From contig NZ_CP071955.1 of NCBI RefSeq assembly GCF_017603965.1, positions 3,100,001-3,164,000 on the forward strand: a DNA stretch of 64,000 bases, given 5' to 3'. Under the pieces are notes generated by a model that saw only the letters and a list, made by a program, of their open reading frames with translations, did not search any database and was not told the origin of the DNA. Of this stretch, positions 52,300 through 59,823 are shown one piece after another; position 1 is the stretch's first letter; each line of letters starts with the position of its first letter. Position numbers and translations under genes: made by a program. This DNA comes from Xanthomonas fragariae. GTDB taxonomy: Bacteria > Pseudomonadota > Gammaproteobacteria > Xanthomonadales > Xanthomonadaceae.

Positions 52300-53673
52300 T
52301 TAACGCGCCCCAACCCCAGTATTAAACAACTCAAACTCGCGAATATGCACCGCATCGGCACTGGACTGAATATTCAACCGCACCCGTGAAGCAGTCATCG
52401 GCGCGAAGTGATCGATCTTCATCCGCCCGATCGCCTGCGCCTTCGCCAACGGCACCCACTTACCGTCCTGCCACGCTTCAACGGCATACTTTTGCACCAA
52501 CTGCCCGTCGTTGATCCACTCCATGCTCAACGCACTGTCGAACGTCACCGGTTGCTTGAATTGCAGCTCCAGCACCGCGCTATGCGACCCCGCCGGCGCG
52601 CTCCAGAACGTCTCGCGATCGCCATCCACTGCTGCGTCGATGCCACCGGGCTTCTTGAGGTTGCCGGCTACCAGGTTCTTGCCCGCACCGTAACGCGCCT
52701 GAATCGCCTGCCCGAGTTCCTGCAGCCGGCTCACATCTGCGTCCGGCAATACACCCCGCTTATCCGGCGCAATGCCGAGCACCAACTGGCCGCCCAGGCC
52801 CACGCTTTTTTCCCAGATTTCCACCAGCTCATCCACGCTCTTGAGCGTCTGATCGCTGTTGGGATGCCAGAACCATTGCAGCTTGTGCAGCGGCGTATCC
52901 ACTTCCACCGGGCGCCAACGCAGATATCCGTGGCGGTCGATCACGTTCCAGTTTTCGCCTTCGATGAAACCGGCCTCGTTACCAACCCAACGCACATCGC
53001 CATACTCGAACAAGGCGGTGTCGGCGAACACCATTGCGTTGGCCTGATAGGTGCGCAACTCTTCCATGTACTTGTCGAAGTTGTACACGTGCCCGGCACT
53101 GCCGGCGCCGTCCAGCCACCACTCGGTGATCGGACCGTAATGCGAGGCCAGCTCCACCAATTGCGCAGCGTAGAACGTGTCGTAGGCCTTGGAATCGGCG
53201 TATTTCGGCTCGTGGCGATCCCATGGCGACAGATACACGCCAAAGCCCATGCCTTCCTTGCGCACCGCATCGCTGGTGAGCTTGACCAAGTCGCCCTTGC
53301 CACCCATCCACGGGCTGTTCTTGACCGAATAATTGCTCTCGGCCGTGGGCCACAGCGCAAAGCCGTCGTGGTGCTTGGCCACCAGAATCACATAGCTGGC
53401 ACCTGCCGATTTGGCCGCGCGCGCCCACTGGCCAGGATCCACATTGGTAGGGTTGAAGGTCTTCGGGCTGGCCGTGCCGTCGCCCCACTCCCGATCGAGC
53501 CAGGTGTTGGGATTGAAGTGCACGATCACGCCGAATGCCAGATCCTGCCAGGCCACCTGCTGCGGCGAAGGTTTCACATCGGCAACGTTCTGCGCGACGG
53601 CAGTGGGCAAGATCAGTGCGGTCAGGCCAATTGTGGCCAGCCAGCGCAACGGGGAGAGCTGGTGTGATGACAT
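52300..53673 (-). CDS. Second secreted alpha-L-fucosidase, GH29, with C-terminal F5/8 C-like domain
   Basis: A 457-residue GH29 enzyme with a signal peptide (LATIGLTALILPTAVAQ). Landmarks: LAFGVIVHFNPNTWLDREWG, VAKHHDGFALWP and WWLDGAGSAG with predicted nucleophile Asp188. A C-terminal galactose-binding-like domain is at about 345-455. It is shorter than NixE and looks like the alpha-1,3/1,4-fucosidase subfamily, which acts on Lewis-type antennae. It lies apart from nixE-L but near cutC and the glycosylasparaginase remnant, so it probably extends the N-glycan pathway. An AT-rich promoter region (53720-53765) precedes it. Confidence 0.92.
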   Translation of the reverse strand: MSSHQLSPLRWLATIGLTALILPTAVAQNVADVKPSPQQVAWQDLAFGVIVHFNPNTWLDREWGDGTASPKTFNPTNVDPGQWARAAKSAGASYVILVAKHHDGFALWPTAESNYSVKNSPWMGGKGDLVKLTSDAVRKEGMGFGVYLSPWDRHEPKYADSKAYDTFYAAQLVELASHYGPITEWWLDGAGSAGHVYNFDKYMEELRTYQANAMVFADTALFEYGDVRWVGNEAGFIEGENWNVIDRHGYLRWRPVEVDTPLHKLQWFWHPNSDQTLKSVDELVEIWEKSVGLGGQLVLGIAPDKRGVLPDADVSRLQELGQAIQARYGAGKNLVAGNLKKPGGIDAAVDGDRETFWSAPAGSHSAVLELQFKQPVTFDSALSMEWINDGQLVQKYAVEAWQDGKWVPLAKAQAIGRMKIDHFAPMTASRVRLNIQSSADAVHIREFELFNTGVGAR

Positions 53674-54067
53674 CGCGGGTCCTCGCAGTGGTCGGCGACC
53701 ACGGCCGCCTGGGATGACCAGAGCATATGGTATTTAATAGATTATAAATAGGTATCTTTAAAATCCGCACAGGACCGGACCATGCTGGATCCGCCACGCC
53801 TGCCGAGCCGCCTTGTTGCGAGCCTTGTCGCTGTCGTCGCCCACGCGGAATCGCCGGTTGCGCCGCCCTCGCCCATTGTCCTCAAGCGGCACGCACGACG
53901 GTGCGGCCGATGGCGGCATCTGGCTCGCACAATGCGGTCCACAGACCGTCGCTCATCTGCTCTGCAACAGGGCGCACTGGCGCTTCGCCCCCTCGGCAAG
54001 TGTTTCGCGTCAAGCACCTTGCCCAGTGTGCTCCAGGTTGATCATCCCCCTCATACAGCAGCGACGA
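53674..54067. promoter_or_regulatory. Divergent promoter region of the GH29 gene and xopL
   Basis: The first part is AT-rich (TTTAATAGATTATAAATAGG near 53730-53750) and probably serves the leftward fucosidase gene. The right part carries the xopL PIP box. A long frame through here from 53813 is not a gene start because the PIP box lies within it. Confidence 0.6.
53984..54008 (+). promoter_or_regulatory. Perfect PIP box of xopL
   Basis: TTCGC-N15-TTCGC. The -10 at the expected distance is GATCAT (54040-54045, 31-base spacer), one base off YANNNT. It fixes the xopL start to the ATGs at 54068 or 54080. Confidence 0.9.
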
Positions 54068-55969
54068 ATGAGGAATATCATGCACCGCATTACCTGGGCA
54101 CGCACACCGGAAAGGCCGAGCGAGACCCCGCAGCAGGTCGCTTCCGATACACCCGCTCCACACCGCGACGGGACACCGGTACGTGGCCAGAACGCAGGTG
54201 GTCTGCTGAGTGGTCTTCTCAGTCGTTTACCTGGCAACCGGGCGCGCCGCCGCGCATCCCCTGGTGCCACCGAAACCTTCAGTGATCGGCCCGAAATTGC
54301 AGGTCGCCCACTTCCACGTGGCGCAGGCACGCTGATGTTGCTCGATGGAGAACTTGCAGATGCTTTATCGCCAGCAGCGCTACCGCAACTGACCAGCAGC
54401 GAGCGCTCCCGATTACACGCTCCTGTTACAGATTTGCCGCAACACCACGATGCACCGTCGGCCGCCAGACCGATGCTGGTCGGCGCGCGATTACAACGCA
54501 GCACGCAGTTGCGTTCGTATGAGAACATCCTGGCGCAGTGGCAAGATGAACACATCTGCCCACAGTATTACGCTTGGATCGATGGCAACACGCACGACAT
54601 TGGAACCCAAACAGCGCTACATGCCGCCCTGGGAATAACCGCACAACAGCTTGCCCACGCCGCCAGACCAGACGCCGAATTGCTGAGCATCGACACAACG
54701 CCTCTTCCGCAATTCCCGGAGCAGACGACATTCCGTCTTTCTCATTTGCAGACGATGGAAATCAAGTCGGCAGGCTTGCTGGCGCTTCCGGAAACGATGC
54801 ATGAACTGAGGAGCCTGCAATCGCTGTCGCTGCACGACAACCCGATTCGGGAACTGCCTGCGTCCATCTCGAACATGAGCCAGTTGCGTGAGCTCTGCAT
54901 CACATCAAGCCCGAACCTGTCGCAGTTGCCGTGCCTTGCCACCTGCAATGCCTCTGGCGAGCCCGAAGGGCTGATCAACCTGTCCACTCTGAAGCTGTCG
55001 AGGACAGGGTTACTCTCGCTTCCAGCATCCATCAAGCACCTGAAGAAACTGCAACACCTGGAGGTCAGCAGGTCACAGCTTAACGAGCTGCCCGACCACA
55101 TTCATGATCTGCCTATGCTGCAGACACTGAATTTACAAGGCTGCAGACAATTAAGGTACTACCCGCCAATTTTTGCAGGGCGCGCGCCGTTAAAGGAACT
55201 CAACCTGTGCAATTGCATCAATCTGCACTCACTGCCGTCAGACATCCACAAACTCGCACAGCTTGAAGTGCTTGATCTGCGAGGTTGCCGCAAACTGAAA
55301 AAACTGCCTAGAGCGATCGCCAAGCTACCTGACACTTGCCGCATCCACGTACCGCCTCATCTACAAGAAAAACTCCGCCAACTCCGGCCAGAGCAGAGGC
55401 CTTCGGCCAGTGAGCTCAATCGCGCGAAAGGAATTATCGAAAAAACCGCATACGATCTGTTGGATCTAGTCTTGCAAGAGAGGAATCCGTTCACCGAAGG
55501 CGCCCCGTTTTACGCGCGGGGAAAGCGGCCGGCAGGAACTCCTGCAACGCTTGGACAGGTACCAGCCCTGAAAACCCTGCTCGACGAAAGCAAGCGCGAG
55601 GATAAGAATTGGCATGAAACACTGGAGTCCCTTTATCCCATGCCGCGATTGGATCCCGAAATATATCGGACGTGGCAAGAGTTTGAGGACGCAAAAAACG
55701 AGTGGGAATCCAACAAGAATGCCAACCTGGGCGACGTTATCTATAACCACGAAAGCGAAATCAATGTGCAGAACCTCTGCAAGGCCGTTCAGATGTGGAA
55801 GTTGCGCGAGATGCTCGTCGCCGAACACCCTGTATATCAAAAATATTTTCCGCCGCTGGAAACTCACATACCTCCGCTGGGGGAAACTCGCATACCCGAC
55901 GATGCGACCGAAAACACACCGCGCCAAGGTTCTCTGGATGCCGATACGACACCGTCCTCGAGCACGTGA
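54068..55969 (+). CDS. xopL: Type III effector XopL, leucine-rich repeat E3 ubiquitin ligase
   Basis: A 633-residue protein. The N-terminus is Ser/Thr/Pro/Arg-rich (TPERPSETPQQVASDTPAPH). Leucine-rich repeats run from about residue 220 to 430 (LRSLQSLSLHDNPIRELPAS, LKKLQHLEVSRSQLNELPDH, LEVLDLRGCRKLKKLPRAIA). The C-terminal 200 residues match the position of the XL-box E3 ligase domain. XopL ubiquitinates plant proteins and suppresses immunity. ATG 54068 or 54080 is chosen from the PIP box position. The C-terminal tail repeats HIPPLGE-type residues. No truncation is seen. Confidence 0.9.
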   Translation: MRNIMHRITWARTPERPSETPQQVASDTPAPHRDGTPVRGQNAGGLLSGLLSRLPGNRARRRASPGATETFSDRPEIAGRPLPRGAGTLMLLDGELADALSPAALPQLTSSERSRLHAPVTDLPQHHDAPSAARPMLVGARLQRSTQLRSYENILAQWQDEHICPQYYAWIDGNTHDIGTQTALHAALGITAQQLAHAARPDAELLSIDTTPLPQFPEQTTFRLSHLQTMEIKSAGLLALPETMHELRSLQSLSLHDNPIRELPASISNMSQLRELCITSSPNLSQLPCLATCNASGEPEGLINLSTLKLSRTGLLSLPASIKHLKKLQHLEVSRSQLNELPDHIHDLPMLQTLNLQGCRQLRYYPPIFAGRAPLKELNLCNCINLHSLPSDIHKLAQLEVLDLRGCRKLKKLPRAIAKLPDTCRIHVPPHLQEKLRQLRPEQRPSASELNRAKGIIEKTAYDLLDLVLQERNPFTEGAPFYARGKRPAGTPATLGQVPALKTLLDESKREDKNWHETLESLYPMPRLDPEIYRTWQEFEDAKNEWESNKNANLGDVIYNHESEINVQNLCKAVQMWKLREMLVAEHPVYQKYFPPLETHIPPLGETRIPDDATENTPRQGSLDADTTPSSST

Positions 55970-56125
55970 AGCGCTCCTGCAGGAGCGAGCAGCTGGCGAC
56001 TTGCAAGAGCGACAAGGGCATCGGCAACACAAACCCGACAGCGCCTTGCATCCCCGGTCTTCAGTCCGGCGTTCGTGTGCGACCGGACATGCATGCATCG
56101 CTGCACGACGCGTTCGGTTGCCACA

Positions 56126-56857
56126 TCAACTGACATGCAACAACTCCACCATCCGCTGCACCCGGACCGCATCGGTGCGTTGGTAGTCCCCGCCCAGGTC
56201 GTGTATGTAAGGATGCGGAGCCTGCACTTGCGCCGCGATCGTGCTGCGCAATGAGGCATGAAATTCGTGCGCGCAGGTGCGTTCGCGCAAGAGCAGAAGA
56301 TTGTGCTCGCAGACGCCAGCCCCGGGCATCACGCTGATACGCTCCCCGGCCTGGCGCACCAATGCGGCAATGGCGTCGATGCCCGCCAGGGCACTTGCAC
56401 GCGCACCTGAGGTCAACACGCGCTCGCACCCCAACGTGATCGCGTCTTCCAATGCGCGGGACGGATCGGCACTGACATCGATCGCGCGATGGAAGGTCAC
56501 CCCGAGCGAACCCGCGGCGGCGATCAACACCCGCATCGTGGCCATATCCACCTGCCCGCACCGGTCCAGTGCGCCCAGCACCACGCCATCGCAACCTAGC
56601 CGCACGCATTGCTCCACATCGCGCCGCATTATCTCGACCTCGGCCGCATCGAACACGAAATCGCCCACCCGTGGACGAATCAGCACATATAACGGAATCT
56701 GCAAGCGCTCGCGTGCCACCGCCAGTGTGCCGAACGAAGGCGTCAGCCCGCCGCCATCCAGGCCGCCGCAAAGCTCCACGCGCATTGCACCGCCCTTTTG
56801 CGCAGCCAGTGCCGAGGCCACCGAGTCGGCAGCCACTTCCAGTCCAAAGGTATTCAT
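56126..56857 (-). CDS. cutC: CutC-family protein
   Basis: A 243-residue TIM-barrel protein of the CutC family: FGLEVAADSVASALAAQKGG, RVELCGGLDGGGLTPS, VLIRPRVGDFVF, GCDGVVLGALDRCG, TFHRAIDVSADP and ISVMPGAGV are all family landmarks. CutC was named for copper homeostasis, but its biochemical role is disputed. Its start overlaps the stop of the deleted glycosylasparaginase gene (ATGA), so the two were one operon, which hints at a role in glycan or amino-sugar catabolism. Confidence 0.92.
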   Translation of the reverse strand: MNTFGLEVAADSVASALAAQKGGAMRVELCGGLDGGGLTPSFGTLAVARERLQIPLYVLIRPRVGDFVFDAAEVEIMRRDVEQCVRLGCDGVVLGALDRCGQVDMATMRVLIAAAGSLGVTFHRAIDVSADPSRALEDAITLGCERVLTSGARASALAGIDAIAALVRQAGERISVMPGAGVCEHNLLLLRERTCAHEFHASLRSTIAAQVQAPHPYIHDLGGDYQRTDAVRVQRMVELLHVS

Positions 56858-57036
56858 AGAGCAGGCTCGCGGATGTAGCGGCTTTCATCGGGCACCAGCA
56901 GATCCTGCCGCTGCGCATCGCACACCGCGTAACTGAAACCTCTCTGGATCGCGAACGCCCCCACGTCGCCACTGGCCAAACCGGAAGCAATCGAGCCAAG
57001 CGTGGTGCTCTTGAGGAAGTGACGACGCTGGATCAT
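56854..57036 (-). pseudogene. Glycosylasparaginase with large internal deletion
   Basis: Sixty residues. The N-terminus is a Tat signal (MIQRRHFLKSTTLGSIASGL). It is joined in frame to GDVGAFAIQRGFSYAVCDAQ and a short tail, which matches the C-terminal strand of N4-(beta-N-acetylglucosaminyl)-L-asparaginases (pattern G-x-V-G-A-x-A-I-Q-x-G-F-x-Y-A-V). The catalytic Thr region and all else are missing, roughly 270 residues. The full enzyme would split GlcNAc from Asn, the final step of N-glycopeptide use. The remnant can still be translated and still couples to cutC. Confidence 0.78.
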
Positions 57037-57344
57037 CCGGGCAACTCCATGATCGAAACAGGTGGCCGCGCAATGCGGTAGCAGCCTTCCATCATGCGAC
57101 AGCACTGCCTGCGGATAAACCGTCTTGCGGTATTGCCGTATGCGGATCCGCGCACAGCAGCACTTGTGCGCACCGGGTGCTTGTGCAGGTAGCCAAGGCA
57201 GTTCGCTACAGGAATAAAGCAGCCGCCAAGCCCCTGCGCCCCCGGACCAGATCCCGAAGCAAAGAATGGCGACATGAAAGCCCCTCTCCTGCCGGCAGAT
57301 GCATCGGGCTGAGGGGGACTGACTCTGATACGCGCCGGTTTAGC
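57037..57344. other. Spacer upstream of the deleted gene
   Basis: About 310 bp with no supported gene on either strand, presumably including the old promoter of the glycosylasparaginase-cutC operon. Confidence 0.45.
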
Positions 57345-57485
57345 AGTGACCAACAAACCGTAGCGAGCAGTCGCCGGGTGAGTGCGCACGGCACGGAGCA
57401 ACCGCACCTTACGGGTGATACGTGCCAATTCCGAGCACCGGCTGCGCCCGCCTGGTGGTGAGCGCAGGCGTTTTGGTAGCCACTC
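57345..57485 (+). repeat. MITE-like repeat, copy F
   Basis: Ends CAGTGACCAACAAACCG and CGTTTTGGTAGCCACTC; the body (TAGCGAGCAGTCGCCGGGTG, then CGTGCCAATTCCGAGCACCG) aligns with C and D. It abuts the stop codon of the acetyltransferase gene. Confidence 0.9.
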
Positions 57486-58067
57486 TTAATGCTCGTCCAC
57501 ACCCTGCCCCCGATCGTCCTCGCGCAACCTGCTGGTCAGCACATGGTCGCGCCAGACGCCGTTCAATTGCAGATAGCGGCGCGCGTAGCCTTCGATCTGG
57601 AAACCCAGCCGTTGCAGCACACGCGCACTACGCAGATTGTCGGGGACGTATTGCGCCATCACCCGATGCAAGCCGAGCGGGCCGAACGCGAAGGCGATGC
57701 CTTGCGTGGCCGCCCACTGAATCAAACCACGCCCTTGCTGCGCCGCGTCCAGGCCGTAGCCCATGTGGCAGGCCTGGAATGCGCCGCGCTGGATCTGGGT
57801 AAAACCGGTCGTGCCGATCACTTGCCCGCCGTGCAACAACACCAGCTGCAACTCACGTTCGCCGGGCACCGCGCTGCGATACGCGATACACAGGCGACGC
57901 CAACCGTCGGTGGTGTAGAACACAGGAGGACGCAGCGGCATCGCACCGGCCAAGCGAGCGCGATTGCGCGCGTGGTAGTCGGCCATCGCAGCCGGATCGA
58001 CCACCGCCAGGTCACACAACACCACACCATCGGGATGCCGGACCGGTGCGAATATAGGAATGCTCAT
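57486..58067 (-). CDS. GNAT acetyltransferase, RimJ/RimL type
   Basis: A 193-residue acetyltransferase. Landmarks: VIGTTGFTQIQRGAFQACHM, GYGLDAAQQGRGLIQWA (acetyl-CoA loop) and LGLHRVMAQYVPDNLRSARVLQRLGFQIEG split over the C-terminal half. These match RimJ-type N-acetyltransferases of ribosomal or other protein N-termini. It lies 51 bp downstream of chpC on the same strand and may ride on its transcript, though no functional link is known. Confidence 0.9.
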   Translation of the reverse strand: MSIPIFAPVRHPDGVVLCDLAVVDPAAMADYHARNRARLAGAMPLRPPVFYTTDGWRRLCIAYRSAVPGERELQLVLLHGGQVIGTTGFTQIQRGAFQACHMGYGLDAAQQGRGLIQWAATQGIAFAFGPLGLHRVMAQYVPDNLRSARVLQRLGFQIEGYARRYLQLNGVWRDHVLTSRLREDDRGQGVDEH

Positions 58068-58118
58068 GACAAACGCCCGTGCAGGGGCCTGCCGCCGCGG
58101 CCGTGGGGATTACAGCTC

Positions 58119-58595
58119 TCAGGCAGCGGCCGCCGCAAACGCCTGACTGACCTGCGCCTCGATCGCGTCCAGATTCGGCAGCAGCGCATTCTGCTCGCCC
58201 AGCAGTACGCGCATATGCACGCCATCGGGCAACGCATCTTCCGATGCGTCGGCCAGCAGGCCATCGCGCGGCACCGAGATGAGCTGCGGGAACGACACGG
58301 TCAACAGCGCGAAATACGGCAACGCCGGATTGCCGCCCAGTGCCTTCAGCACGATCACCTTGTTGTTGACTGCGGTGGGCTCTTCGCCCATGCCGCTGAG
58401 GCGCGCGAACGACAGCAGCGGCACCTTCCAGCCATACCAGTCGATGCGCCCGACTACCCAGCGCGGCATGTCGGGCAGCGGCTCGACCGGCACGCGCGAC
58501 ATCACCTCGGCCACCGTTGCATTGGGCAGCAGCACGCGCTCCTGTCCGGCCTGGATCAGGACGCCGCGGATTTCGTCATTGTTGGCGTAGCTCAT
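58119..58595 (-). CDS. chpC: CheW-domain protein of the Pil-Chp system
   Basis: A 158-residue CheW-like adaptor: RVLLPNATVAEVMSRVPVEP, WVVGRIDWYGWKVPLLSFAR and a C-terminal beta barrel. By position after the chpA and chpB genes it corresponds to ChpC of the type IV pilus chemosensory pathway, linking a receptor to the ChpA kinase. It is 33 bp downstream of chpB and co-directional. Confidence 0.85.
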   Translation of the reverse strand: MSYANNDEIRGVLIQAGQERVLLPNATVAEVMSRVPVEPLPDMPRWVVGRIDWYGWKVPLLSFARLSGMGEEPTAVNNKVIVLKALGGNPALPYFALLTVSFPQLISVPRDGLLADASEDALPDGVHMRVLLGEQNALLPNLDAIEAQVSQAFAAAAA

Positions 58596-58628
58596 CGCGT
58601 GATTCCGATTGAAGAAGAAGCGCCCGGC

Positions 58629-59816
58629 TTACGCCGGCCAACGCTGTGCCAAGGCCTGCGCCAACTGCGCTGGGTCGCCGGTCAAAATACCTTGGAGTGC
58701 CAGACGCGCAGCCGCGGCCGGGTCGTAACAACCGTCGGCGGACTGACCCGCCAACCAGCCGCCCTGCTTTGCCAGCTCCAGCGACGCATCGACCAGCGAC
58801 TCGTTGGCGCCGCTGAGCATCAGCACCGCACTGTCGGTCGGCGGCAGCGCGGCAATCAGCCCGGCAGGATCGGCCTGTGCCACGAAAGCCAGCGCACCTG
58901 CATGCTGCTGCACACCCACCTCTTCAGGCAGCACGTATACCTTGCCCGCCACGACCCTCTGGCCGGCTTCACCCAGTTCGACAGGCAGCGCAGACACACG
59001 GCCCATCTGTCGCACCAGATTGCCGTACTGGCCACCATCCAGGCTCATGCGCACCAGCACCGCGCGCGGGAATTCCGGCGGCAATGCGGCCAGCAGACGC
59101 CGGATCGCATCCGGTCCCCCGATGCCGGCCATCAACAGCACCGCACCGGTCGTTGCGCCGGTCTGATCCAACTCCACCAGCGACAGAACGCCGGTCGACG
59201 GCGCGGCCACATCCAGCTCGGCACGCGGGCGTACTACCACAGCGACATCGTCGACCAGACCCCAGGTGCTGGAATCGCCCAGCGTCAGGCCCGGCGTGTC
59301 TTCGGCCACCGCTGCGTCGGCAGAGCCGGCAGTGCGCGTGAATAAGGCATCGCTGGGCATGCTTTCGAACGCGTGCACGGCCGCTTGCCGATGTCGACCG
59401 AGCTGCAGATCCAAGTGCCGACGCGGCGCGCGCTCCACACCCGGCTCAGGCTGCAGCGACGGTTCGCTTTCGGTGCCCGGCGGCAACACGTCTGCGTGGC
59501 CGTGCAGTTTGGCGGCCAGATGGCGCACCCAACGCTGCGCTTCCCAGCCCTCGCGACGCACGGTCAGCTCGGCCTCTTCGAAGATCACCGTCACTCCGGG
59601 CAGATTGAAGGCCGGTTCCAGCGCCTCCAGCGCGTCCTCGATCGACGGTTCCAGCGAAACCAGTATCGCTACCGGCGCGGCGTCGCGCAGCATCTGCACG
59701 TCTACCGCCGACGGTTCGTCTTCCAGCACCACTTTCGCACCGGCAAGGCCAAGTGCTTCACGCAGGCGCTCGCGCGCCTGACCGGGCCGGCCCAGCAGGG
59801 CGACCGGAGTTCCCAT
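58629..59816 (-). CDS. chpB: Degenerate CheB-like methylesterase of the Pil-Chp system
   Basis: About 395 residues. The N-terminal receiver-like domain (VALLGRPGQARERLREALGL) lacks a clear phospho-Asp set. The C-terminal CheB-like domain keeps the fold pattern, but where active CheB has GASTGG this has MAGIGGPDA, the QHM region reads VRMSLDGG and the GMGxDG region reads LSGANES. The Ser-His-Asp triad therefore appears lost. ATG 59816 (MGTPVALLG) is preferred; GTG 59837 would overlap chpA by 14 bases. It probably acts as a scaffold or phosphate sink rather than an esterase. Confidence 0.82.
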   Translation of the reverse strand: MGTPVALLGRPGQARERLREALGLAGAKVVLEDEPSAVDVQMLRDAAPVAILVSLEPSIEDALEALEPAFNLPGVTVIFEEAELTVRREGWEAQRWVRHLAAKLHGHADVLPPGTESEPSLQPEPGVERAPRRHLDLQLGRHRQAAVHAFESMPSDALFTRTAGSADAAVAEDTPGLTLGDSSTWGLVDDVAVVVRPRAELDVAAPSTGVLSLVELDQTGATTGAVLLMAGIGGPDAIRRLLAALPPEFPRAVLVRMSLDGGQYGNLVRQMGRVSALPVELGEAGQRVVAGKVYVLPEEVGVQQHAGALAFVAQADPAGLIAALPPTDSAVLMLSGANESLVDASLELAKQGGWLAGQSADGCYDPAAAARLALQGILTGDPAQLAQALAQRWPA

Positions 59817-59823
59817 TGCGCCA

